Source: Rhizobium sp. LCM 4573 (GTDB taxonomy: Bacteria; Pseudomonadota; Alphaproteobacteria; Rhizobiales; Rhizobiaceae). From it: DNA of 5,376 nucleotides. A program made the position numbers and the translations under genes. The stretch is from contig NZ_MDDW01000026.1 in assembly GCF_001854865.1 (NCBI RefSeq), positions 532,681-538,056 of the forward strand. The letters are read 5' to 3'. Below the pieces are notes generated by a model. That model saw nothing but the letters and a program-made list of their open reading frames with translations. It did no database searches and had not been told where the DNA came from. Below are positions 1 to 5,302 of the stretch, in pieces; position 1 is the stretch's first letter; every line of letters starts with the position of its first letter.

Positions 1-132
1 GAGGAGACCTTCGAGCGGGTGGGCGAAGCCGACTTCGCTGAGGCAAGAGGCTCGGGCAGCAACGACTTCAAGATAATGCTCGCCAGGCGAACGCTCCGCG
101 CCACGCTTGCCGCCGCAACCCGATCTGCATGA
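1..132 (+). CDS. C-terminal end of FAD-binding subunit of a molybdenum hydroxylase (PaoB/YagS/CoxM-like), partial
   Basis: The frame is open from the first base and ends at a TGA at 130-132, giving the last 43 residues of a protein whose start lies upstream of the window. The fragment contains NDFKIMLARRTLRATLAAAT. This resembles the C-terminal helix of medium (FAD) subunits in the xanthine dehydrogenase family, where an 'aFKi.LArR.l..al' pattern is common just before the stop. Such subunits pass electrons from the [2Fe-2S] clusters to FAD and then to an acceptor. The next gene is the matching Mo-cofactor subunit, starting 8 bp after this stop, or overlapping it as ATGA if the earlier ATG is used. 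FAD subunit followed by Mo subunit is the order seen in E. coli paoABC (yagTSR). The FAD-binding motifs themselves are outside the window, so the call rests on a short tail plus context. Confidence 0.75.
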   Translation, partial: EETFERVGEADFAEARGSGSNDFKIMLARRTLRATLAAATRSA

Positions 133-136
133 GGGA
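131..136 (+). promoter_or_regulatory. Ribosome binding site that favours the ATG at 141
   Basis: GAGGGA lies here, with its GAGG core 6 nt before the ATG at 141. No purine-rich Shine-Dalgarno-like sequence precedes the alternative in-frame ATG at 129, which overlaps the upstream stop as ATGA. This favours initiation at 141. The site partly overlaps the upstream stop codon, which would allow coupled translation. Confidence 0.6.
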
Positions 137-140
137 CACC

Positions 141-2375
141 ATGTCGGAAAATCCAACGAACGCAACTTACGTAGGCCGGCCCCTCGACCGGGTGGACGGA
201 CGGCTGAAGGTCACCGGTGGCGCGACCTATGCGCATGAGCATGTCGAAATTCCCAATACGGTCCACGGCTATATCCTGGGGGCCGCTATCGCGAAGGGCC
301 GCATCGCCAGGATCGACACGGCAGAGGCGGAAAACGCGCCGGGCGTGCTCCATGTGATGACCCATCGCAATGCGCCGGCCCAGCCGGATTTCGGTCCGCC
401 GGTGACCCCGACCGTGCCGGAAGTGTTTACTCGGGCGCGGCCGATGCTTTCTGACGACCGGGTGCGGTTCTATGACGAGCCGGTAGCCCTGATCGTGGCG
501 GAAACCTTCGAGGCGGCAAGGGCAGCGGCTAGCCTCATCCAAATTCGTTACGAGACGGAGCCCGGCCGATACGACATGGAGGCTCACCTCGCCGAGGCCT
601 ACGCGCCGCCGCGCACCAATGCGGGCTTCGAGACCGACAGCGCCATCGGCGATTTCGAAGGCGCATTCGCCGCCGCCGAAGTTAAGCTCGACGTCTCCTA
701 CACGACGCCCTACCAGCATCACAATCCAATGGAGCCGCACGCGACCACGGCCGTCTGGTCGGGCGATAACCTCACCATCTATACCGGAGCACAAACGATC
801 GCCAATTTCCGTGCCGGCATCGCCAACACGCTTCAACTTCCGCTCGAAAGGGTGCGAATCGTAAGCCCATTCATCGGGGGCGGCTTCGGCGCCAAGCTCA
901 TCGTTCATGCCGACACCGTTCTTGCCGCACTGGCAGCGAGGGTCGTGGGGCGGCCGGTCAAGATCGCCCTGACGCGCCAGCAGATGTTCGCCAATGCCGG
1001 GCATCGGGCGAAGATGAAGCATGACGTCCGCCTCGGCGCCGACAGGAGCGGCAGGCTCGTCGCCACCTCTCACGATGTCTTCTCGGCGACTTCGGGCTTC
1101 GAGGAGTTCTGCGAACAGACCGCCGTCTTCGTGCGCGCGCTTTATGCCTCCGAAACCCGGCGCACGCGCCATCGCCTGATCGGCCTCGACACCAATCGCG
1201 GTGAGTGGATGCGTTCGCCGGGCGAGGCGCCGGGCATGCTTGCCTTCGAATGCGCGATCGATGAGATGGCGGAGCAGCTCGGCCTCGACCCGATCGAATT
1301 CCGTATCCGCAACGAGCCCACGCGTGACCCGGAACGGGACGTGCCCTTCTCCACCCGCAACCTCGTCGCCTGCATGCAGGAAGGGGCGATGCGCTTCGGC
1401 TGGGAAAAGCGCAGCTCTCAGCCGCGCGCCATGCGGGACGGCCGGTTTCTGGTCGGCTACGGGATGGCCGCCGCCATGCGGCCGAACTATATCGGCACGA
1501 CGCGCGCCAGAGTGCGCCTTAGCGGAAACGGTCAACTCACCGTTCAGGCCGACATGACCGATATCGGTACCGGCACCTATACGATCCTGACGCAGATCGC
1601 GGCCGATGCCACCGGCCTGCCACCCTCGGCGATCACGGTCGAACTGGGCGACAGCAATTTTCCCCGCACCGCCGGATCCGGCGGTTCATGGGGGGCTGCA
1701 AGTTCCGGCTCGGCGGTTCACAATGCCTGTCTCGTCCTTCGCGACCGGATCGTCGCCGAAGCCCGGCGAGCGGATCCATCCCTCAAAGCTGAAGATGCGA
1801 TCTTTGCCAATGGCGAAATCCGCTGGGCCGGACGGGGAGAACCGCTCGGTCAACTCGTCGGTCGGCTTGCGCCTTCCGGCATCGAGGCGGAGGGCCAGGT
1901 GGAGCGGGGAGACGACTACCGCAATTTCTCCCAGCATTCCTATGGCGCTCATTTCGTGGAAGCCGGCGTCGACATGGACACCGGCGAAATCAGGATACGC
2001 CGCATGTTGAGCACGATCGGCGCGGGCCGGATCCTCAATCAGAAGACCGCCCGCTCGCAGGTCATCGGCGGCATGGTCTGGGGCATCGGCGCCGCCTTGA
2101 TGGAGGAAAGCGTGCTTGATCCGCGCTACGGGCACTTCGTCAACCACGACCTGGCGGAATATCACGTGCCGGTGAATGCGGACGTGCCGTCCCTCGACGT
2201 CGTCTTTCTGGAGGAGCATGACGACAAGGCGAACGTGCTCGGCAGCAAGGGCATCGGAGAGCTGGGCGTCTGCGGAACGGGCGCCGCCGTGGCAAACGCG
2301 ATCTACAACGCGACTGGCGTGCGGGTGCGGGAATTCCCCATCACGCTCGACAAGCTCTTGGCCGGCCTGGCGTGA
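141..2375 (+). CDS. Molybdopterin-binding (large) subunit of a PaoABC/YagTSR-type aldehyde oxidoreductase, xanthine dehydrogenase family
   Basis: This is a full-length Mo-cofactor subunit of 744 residues, close to the roughly 730 of E. coli PaoC. Members of this family hydroxylate aldehydes or heteroaromatics using water-derived oxygen. Residues below are numbered from the ATG at 141. The aldehyde oxidase/xanthine dehydrogenase a/b hammerhead domain spans about 13-140 and begins RPLDRVDGRLKVTGGATYA. The first Mo-binding domain (about 175-400) has the GGGFGAK motif at 246-252 and MRSPGEAPG at 357-365, whose Arg matches the substrate-site Arg region of the family. The second Mo-binding domain follows, with DIGTGT near 474-479 and a Gly/Ser-rich loop at 512-526. 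Near the C-terminus GSKGIGELG at 701-709 carries the expected catalytic Glu707. No signal peptide is visible; PaoC itself is carried out by its Tat-tagged Fe-S partner, but whether that applies here cannot be seen. An ATG at 129 would add four residues. The family is certain, the substrate is unknown, and xanthine or purine activity is not implied. Confidence 0.93.
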   Translation: MSENPTNATYVGRPLDRVDGRLKVTGGATYAHEHVEIPNTVHGYILGAAIAKGRIARIDTAEAENAPGVLHVMTHRNAPAQPDFGPPVTPTVPEVFTRARPMLSDDRVRFYDEPVALIVAETFEAARAAASLIQIRYETEPGRYDMEAHLAEAYAPPRTNAGFETDSAIGDFEGAFAAAEVKLDVSYTTPYQHHNPMEPHATTAVWSGDNLTIYTGAQTIANFRAGIANTLQLPLERVRIVSPFIGGGFGAKLIVHADTVLAALAARVVGRPVKIALTRQQMFANAGHRAKMKHDVRLGADRSGRLVATSHDVFSATSGFEEFCEQTAVFVRALYASETRRTRHRLIGLDTNRGEWMRSPGEAPGMLAFECAIDEMAEQLGLDPIEFRIRNEPTRDPERDVPFSTRNLVACMQEGAMRFGWEKRSSQPRAMRDGRFLVGYGMAAAMRPNYIGTTRARVRLSGNGQLTVQADMTDIGTGTYTILTQIAADATGLPPSAITVELGDSNFPRTAGSGGSWGAASSGSAVHNACLVLRDRIVAEARRADPSLKAEDAIFANGEIRWAGRGEPLGQLVGRLAPSGIEAEGQVERGDDYRNFSQHSYGAHFVEAGVDMDTGEIRIRRMLSTIGAGRILNQKTARSQVIGGMVWGIGAALMEESVLDPRYGHFVNHDLAEYHVPVNADVPSLDVVFLEEHDDKANVLGSKGIGELGVCGTGAAVANAIYNATGVRVREFPITLDKLLAGLA

Positions 2376-2376
2376 C

Positions 2377-2380
2377 GGAG
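2377..2380 (+). promoter_or_regulatory. Ribosome binding site supporting the TTG start at 2388
   Basis: GGAG lies 7 nt before the TTG at 2388, inside the 12-bp gap after the previous stop. Starting at this TTG gives a protein that begins directly at the first beta strand of the ferredoxin-like domain, as expected for the family. This makes the non-ATG start convincing. Confidence 0.65.
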
Positions 2381-2387
2381 AGCCAGA

Positions 2388-2852
2388 TTGGAGACCGCGT
2401 TTCGGTTGAACGGGGCGGAGGTGACAGCGGAAGCGGATGATGACACCCCGCTTCTCTATATCCTGCGCAACGACATGGGGCTCAACAGCCCGAAATACGG
2501 CTGCGGCCTCGCCCAGTGTGGCTCCTGCAGGGTCATCGTGGATGGGGATGTGGCTCCATCCTGTAGCATCACCCTGGCCTCGGTCGCGGGGAAAACCATC
2601 GAGACCCTGGAGGGGATCGGCACGCCCGGGCGATTGCATCCCCTGCAAGAGGCGTTCCTTGCCGAGCAGGCGGCGCAATGCGGGTATTGTACCGCCGGCA
2701 TGATCATGGCGGCAAAAGCGCTGCTCGATCGGAACCGCGATCCATCCGACAACGAAATCCGTGAGGCGCTGGAGCGCAATCTGTGCCGTTGCGGCACCTA
2801 TCACCGCATCATCAGAGCCGTCCGCCGGGCCGCGCGCGAGATGGCGCGATGA
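2388..2852 (+). CDS. [2Fe-2S]-binding small subunit of a two-subunit molybdenum hydroxylase (IorA/NicA-like)
   Basis: This 154-residue protein matches the usual length of about 150-160 for IorA/NicA-type electron-transfer subunits. The N-terminal plant-ferredoxin-type domain (about 1-75) carries CGLAQCGSC with Cys39, Cys44 and Cys47, plus Cys59, to bind one cluster. The C-terminal helical domain carries CGYCTAGM (Cys98, Cys101) and CRCGTY (Cys133, Cys135) for the second cluster, next to the Mo site. All eight ligands are present. It would carry electrons away from the Mo-cofactor of the next gene, which overlaps it by 4 bp (ATGA) and is probably translated by coupling. No signal peptide is present, although the partner has a Tat signal, so export would be as a folded complex. 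The start is TTG, supported by GGAG 7 nt upstream. A role shared with the preceding PaoC-like subunit is possible but less likely, because that type has its own longer Fe-S subunit. Confidence 0.92.
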   Translation: METAFRLNGAEVTAEADDDTPLLYILRNDMGLNSPKYGCGLAQCGSCRVIVDGDVAPSCSITLASVAGKTIETLEGIGTPGRLHPLQEAFLAEQAAQCGYCTAGMIMAAKALLDRNRDPSDNEIREALERNLCRCGTYHRIIRAVRRAAREMAR

Positions 2853-4948
2853 GTGATCTTTCCCGCCGCGTCTTCATGCTCGGGTCCGGTGCCTTGGCCG
2901 TTGCGATCAGCATGCTCGGCAGCGCCCCTGCCCGGGCAAGGCAGTCGCTCAACGAGCGGATCGAAATCCATGCAGACGGTACGATCCGCCTCCGTGTCGG
3001 GCGCATCGAGATGGGACAGGGATTTAATTCCGCCATGGCCCAACTGGCGGCGGAGGAACTCGATGTGGATATCGCGCGCATCCGAATCCTGCCGGTCGAT
3101 ACCGCCATCTCACCCAATGAGGGCTTCACCGATTCCAGCGCCTCGATCCGATCGTCCGGCATGGCGGTGCGCCGTGCCGCCGCCGAAGCTCGCGCCATGC
3201 TCCTGGGGACAGCGGCCCGGAGGCTATCGGCGCCGCTTTCAACATTGCGCGTGGATGACGGCACCGTCCGTTCAGCCACGGGCAGTATCAGCTACTGGGC
3301 ATTGGTCGCGGAAGGTTCCCTGGTCACAACCGCCCCTCCTAGATTGAAAGCCACGGCCGACCGTCGCCTGGTCGGCCACGACATGCCCCGTATCGATTTG
3401 CCGGCCAAGGTCATGGGCAAGGCCGTCTTCCTCCATGATCTTCGTCTGCCCGGCATGCTGCATGCCCGCGTGCTTCGCCCGCCCAGCTACGAGGCCAGGT
3501 TGGCGAGCCTCGACAGCGCTCTCCTCTCCGCCATGCCGGACGTCCGCCTGATCCGCAATGGCAGCTTCCTGGCGGTGGTCGCCGAGTGCGAAGAGGAGGC
3601 CGTTCGAGCACTCGAAAGATTGCGGAGCTCGGCGACGTGGCGCGAGAGCGAGACCATGCCGGAACCGGGTGATCTCTACGCCTATCTGAGGCGCGAGGCG
3701 AATGTGCCGGAACTCTCGCCTTCCAGTTCACGGGCTCGTCTTTCGGCGACCTACGAAGTGCCTTACCGCATGCATGGCTCCATCGGACCGAGTTGCGCGA
3801 TCGCCTTTTTCGAGGATGGAAATCTCACGGTATGGAGCCATGCGCAGGGCATGTATCCGCTGCGTTCCTCGCTTGCCGACCTTGTCGATCTGCCCCAGGA
3901 GCACATCCGCTGCATCCATATGGAGGGCGCTGGTTGCTACGGCCATAACGGAGCGGATGATGCCGCAGCCGATGCGGCCCTGATCGCCCGCGCCATTCCC
4001 GGCCGCGCCATACGCTTGCAATGGATGCGCGAGGACGAACATCTCTGGGAGCCTTATGGCCCGGCGATGGTGGCCCAGGTCTCTGGACGCGTGGAAAACG
4101 GGCGTATCCGCGATTGGGGCTACATAGTGGCGAGCCCTGCCCATTCCTCACGACCAGGCGGAGCCACGCGGCTGCTGGCCGCCCGCCATGTCGAACCTCC
4201 GATCGCGCCCTCCTTCCTGGCGGGGTTTACCCAATGGGCCGGCGGCGGCAGCTACAATGCCGAGCCCTATTACGATATTCCAGCCCAGGTGGATGTCCGC
4301 TTCGTGCGACGCGCACCCTTGCGCTCCTCGGCGTTGCGAGGACTTGGCGCCTTCGCCAATGTCTTTGCGATCGAGAGTTTCATGGACGAGTTGGCGGCGG
4401 AAGCCGGGATCGATCCGGTGACGTTCCGGCTTGACCACCTTTCCGATCCTCGGGCTCGGCTTGTCATCGAGACCGTTGCCGACCACTTCGGCTGGTCGAG
4501 ATTCACCGAACAGGCTGGCCGTGGAAAGGGTTTTGGATTTGCTCGCCTCAACAATTACGGAGCCTATGTCGCGGTTGCCGTGGAGATGGAGCGGGATGCG
4601 AACGGCCGATTCGAGATCATCCGCGCGGTGGCGGCGGTCGATTGCGGCGAAGTCGTCAGCCCCGACGGCGTCCGCAACCAGATCGAGGGTGGGATCGTGC
4701 AGGCGGCAAGCTGGGTGCTCATGGAAAAGGTCGATTTTGACCGGACCCGCGTCACGAGCGCCGACTGGGATGCCTATCCCATTCTGCGTATCACCGAGGC
4801 GCCGGAGGTCGAGGTGAATCTGATCGACCGGCCGGGTCAGCCGCCGCTGGGTGTCGGAGAAGCCGCGCAAGGGCCGGCCGGCGCCGCCGTCGCCAATGCC
4901 GCGGCCTCCATTGGGCCACGAATAAGATCGTTGCCGCTCAACCGATGA
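2849..4948 (+). CDS. Tat-exported molybdopterin-binding subunit, IorB/NicB-like, domain-permuted and without cytochrome domains
   Basis: The protein has 699 residues from the ATG that overlaps the previous stop as ATGA; weak GAG at 2838-2840 suggests coupled initiation. A twin-arginine signal is clear: SRRVFM at 5-10, a hydrophobic stretch to about 25, and a likely cleavage after A-R-A at 28-30. The mature part starts with a block (about 41-175, motif EMGQG at 54-58) that matches the front half of the second Mo-binding domain of the preceding large subunit. The a/b hammerhead follows (about 178-262, IDLPAKVMGKAVFLHDLRLP). Next is the first Mo-binding domain (about 295-535, with GCYGHNGADD at 362-371 and ALRGLGAFAN at 495-504), then the rest of the second domain. 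GVGEAAQGP at 668-676 carries the expected catalytic Glu671. This order is that of the isoquinoline 1-oxidoreductase beta / nicotinate dehydrogenase subunit B group. It contains no CxxCH haem motif, unlike NicB with its C-terminal cytochrome c domains. It pairs with the [2Fe-2S] protein upstream. Substrate unknown. Confidence 0.92.
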   Translation: MSDLSRRVFMLGSGALAVAISMLGSAPARARQSLNERIEIHADGTIRLRVGRIEMGQGFNSAMAQLAAEELDVDIARIRILPVDTAISPNEGFTDSSASIRSSGMAVRRAAAEARAMLLGTAARRLSAPLSTLRVDDGTVRSATGSISYWALVAEGSLVTTAPPRLKATADRRLVGHDMPRIDLPAKVMGKAVFLHDLRLPGMLHARVLRPPSYEARLASLDSALLSAMPDVRLIRNGSFLAVVAECEEEAVRALERLRSSATWRESETMPEPGDLYAYLRREANVPELSPSSSRARLSATYEVPYRMHGSIGPSCAIAFFEDGNLTVWSHAQGMYPLRSSLADLVDLPQEHIRCIHMEGAGCYGHNGADDAAADAALIARAIPGRAIRLQWMREDEHLWEPYGPAMVAQVSGRVENGRIRDWGYIVASPAHSSRPGGATRLLAARHVEPPIAPSFLAGFTQWAGGGSYNAEPYYDIPAQVDVRFVRRAPLRSSALRGLGAFANVFAIESFMDELAAEAGIDPVTFRLDHLSDPRARLVIETVADHFGWSRFTEQAGRGKGFGFARLNNYGAYVAVAVEMERDANGRFEIIRAVAAVDCGEVVSPDGVRNQIEGGIVQAASWVLMEKVDFDRTRVTSADWDAYPILRITEAPEVEVNLIDRPGQPPLGVGEAAQGPAGAAVANAAASIGPRIRSLPLNR
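2861..2938 (+). other. Twin-arginine (Tat) signal peptide region
   Basis: Residues 5-30 of the 699-residue Mo subunit form a Tat signal. SRRVFM supplies the twin arginines (Arg6, Arg7) and Phe at the consensus position. A hydrophobic segment (GALAVAISMLG) follows, then a Pro-Ala-Arg-Ala stretch with an AxA-like cleavage site ending at Ala30. It predicts export of the folded, cofactor-loaded enzyme to the periplasm. Cleavage is not certain, since some family members may keep it as an anchor. Confidence 0.8.
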
Positions 4949-4957
4949 TTCTGACGC

Positions 4958-5089
4958 TTACTGGTCGATGGCATGCGGTGACGCTGGCCCGTTTTCCTGG
5001 TCTACCGAGGCCATGAACGGTCTTGACGCCAGCATGGCGATCAGAACCAGGACGACAATGCTCGCCAGTAGAATGGTGCGCTTGCCCAT
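4958..5089 (-). CDS. Small hypothetical protein with one hydrophobic segment, 43 residues
   Basis: Read on the minus strand, an ATG at 5089-5087 opens 43 codons ending in TAA at 4960-4958. GGAG lies 6 nt before the ATG, a well-placed ribosome binding site. The product starts MGKR, runs into a strongly hydrophobic stretch at about 5-21 (TILLASIVVLVLIAMLA), and ends in a polar tail rich in Asp, Gln, Asn, Pro and His. This fits a single-pass inner-membrane peptide with a basic N-terminus, or a small secreted peptide. There is no Cys for a lipobox. The ORF ends 9 bp from the end of the Mo subunit gene, converging with it. I do not recognise the family and assign no function. The start signal and the membrane-like pattern argue that it is real; its shortness keeps confidence moderate. 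Confidence 0.5.
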   Translation of the reverse strand: MGKRTILLASIVVLVLIAMLASRPFMASVDQENGPASPHAIDQ

Positions 5090-5095
5090 GTGAAT

Positions 5096-5099
5096 CTCC
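5096..5099 (-). promoter_or_regulatory. Ribosome binding site of the 43-codon minus-strand ORF
   Basis: CTCC on the plus strand reads GGAG on the minus strand, within GCGGAGA, 6 nt upstream of the ATG at 5089. It is the main sign that the short ORF is translated. Confidence 0.5.
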
Positions 5100-5181
5100 G
5101 CAGGTTGTCTCTGCAAACCCGCAAAGCACCGGGGAGTTCCCGCATCGCCAAACCGGATGGCCGTTCAGATTTTCTCCCATC

Positions 5182-5207
5182 GCTGCCATATCGGCCGATA
5201 TGACAGC
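5182..5207. promoter_or_regulatory. 26-bp near-perfect palindrome, candidate operator
   Basis: The core CATATCGGCCGATATG at 5187-5202 is its own exact reverse complement. After one mismatched pair (5186/5203) the symmetry continues with GCTG and CAGC, so 12 of 13 pairs match over 26 bp. It lies near the middle of the 213-bp gap between the minus-strand small ORF (start 5089) and the plus-strand regulator (start 5303). Neither strand has a T-run after it and it has no loop, so a terminator is unlikely. A dimeric repressor or activator site is the natural reading, possibly for the regulator that starts downstream. The binding protein is unknown. Confidence 0.55.
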
Positions 5208-5248
5208 CAACCCACAATGTACCTCACGACGTAAGCACCTCTTTCACC

Positions 5249-5276
5249 TTGATTAGATCAGTAAATCAGATACAAA
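5249..5276 (+). promoter_or_regulatory. Possible sigma-70-like promoter for the downstream regulator gene
   Basis: TTGATT at 5249-5254 and TACAAA at 5271-5276 each match 4 of 6 bases of the -35 and -10 consensus, with 16 bp between them. The segment is noticeably AT-rich within a GC-rich window and sits just upstream of the TTG start at 5303. This is a pattern match only. Confidence 0.3.
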
Positions 5277-5280
5277 TCAG
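5250..5280. repeat. Short symmetric and direct repeats in the promoter-like segment
   Basis: TGATTAGATCA at 5250-5260 is an inverted repeat of TGAT/ATCA arms around TAG. AAATCAG occurs twice, at 5263-5269 and 5274-5280, with starts 11 bp apart, about one helical turn. Such phasing is typical of regulator half-sites, but short AT-rich repeats also arise by chance. Confidence 0.35.
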
Positions 5281-5290
5281 GAATACATCG

Positions 5291-5296
5291 AGGGAG
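5291..5296 (+). promoter_or_regulatory. Ribosome binding site supporting the TTG start at 5303
   Basis: AGGGAG lies 6 nt before the TTG at 5303. The in-frame ATG at 5321 has no comparable purine-rich sequence at the right distance, so TTG is the preferred start. Confidence 0.55.
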
Positions 5297-5302
5297 CACA
5301 TT

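Noticed and set aside
129..140. ATG at 129 as the start of the first Mo subunit, forming an ATGA overlap.
   Set aside because: It has no Shine-Dalgarno-like sequence upstream, while the ATG at 141 has GAGGGA at a suitable distance. The earlier start is not fully excluded.
1686..2804. A 372-codon open frame on the minus strand across the end of the Mo subunit gene and the [2Fe-2S] gene.
   Set aside because: It lies antisense to two genes with clear family motifs and shows no recognisable domain. Long antisense frames are common in GC-rich coding DNA where third positions are G or C.
2783..2848. A 22-residue N-terminal extension of the second Mo subunit from an upstream ATG.
   Set aside because: It would overlap the [2Fe-2S] gene by 70 bp and bury the Tat motif. 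The ATG at 2849 gives a correctly placed twin-arginine signal and an ATGA junction.
4148..4870. A 240-codon minus-strand open frame inside the second Mo subunit gene.
   Set aside because: It is a shadow of the real gene, with no motif, and the plus-strand frame carries the conserved Mo-binding motifs throughout.
4952..4985. Direct repeat TGACGCT at 4952-4958 and 4979-4985.
   Set aside because: It is only 7 bp, the second copy lies within the small ORF, and there is no insertion-type context; chance is likely.
5130..5142. Small inverted repeat CGGGGAGTTCCCG.
   Set aside because: It is short, with a G-T mismatch and a one-base centre; such patterns are frequent in GC-rich DNA.
5182..5207. The palindrome as a transcription terminator.
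   Set aside because: It has no loop and no T-run follows on either strand.
4938..5210. A 90-codon minus-strand open frame with a TTG start overlapping the end of the operon and the intergenic region.
   Set aside because: Its composition, rich in Cys, His and Gly with no hydrophobic or domain pattern, looks random. It crosses the palindrome and competes with the 43-codon ORF, which has the better start signal.
5023..5256. A 77-codon plus-strand open frame across the intergenic region.
   Set aside because: There is no good ribosome binding site, no recognisable motif, and it runs through the palindrome and promoter-like segment.
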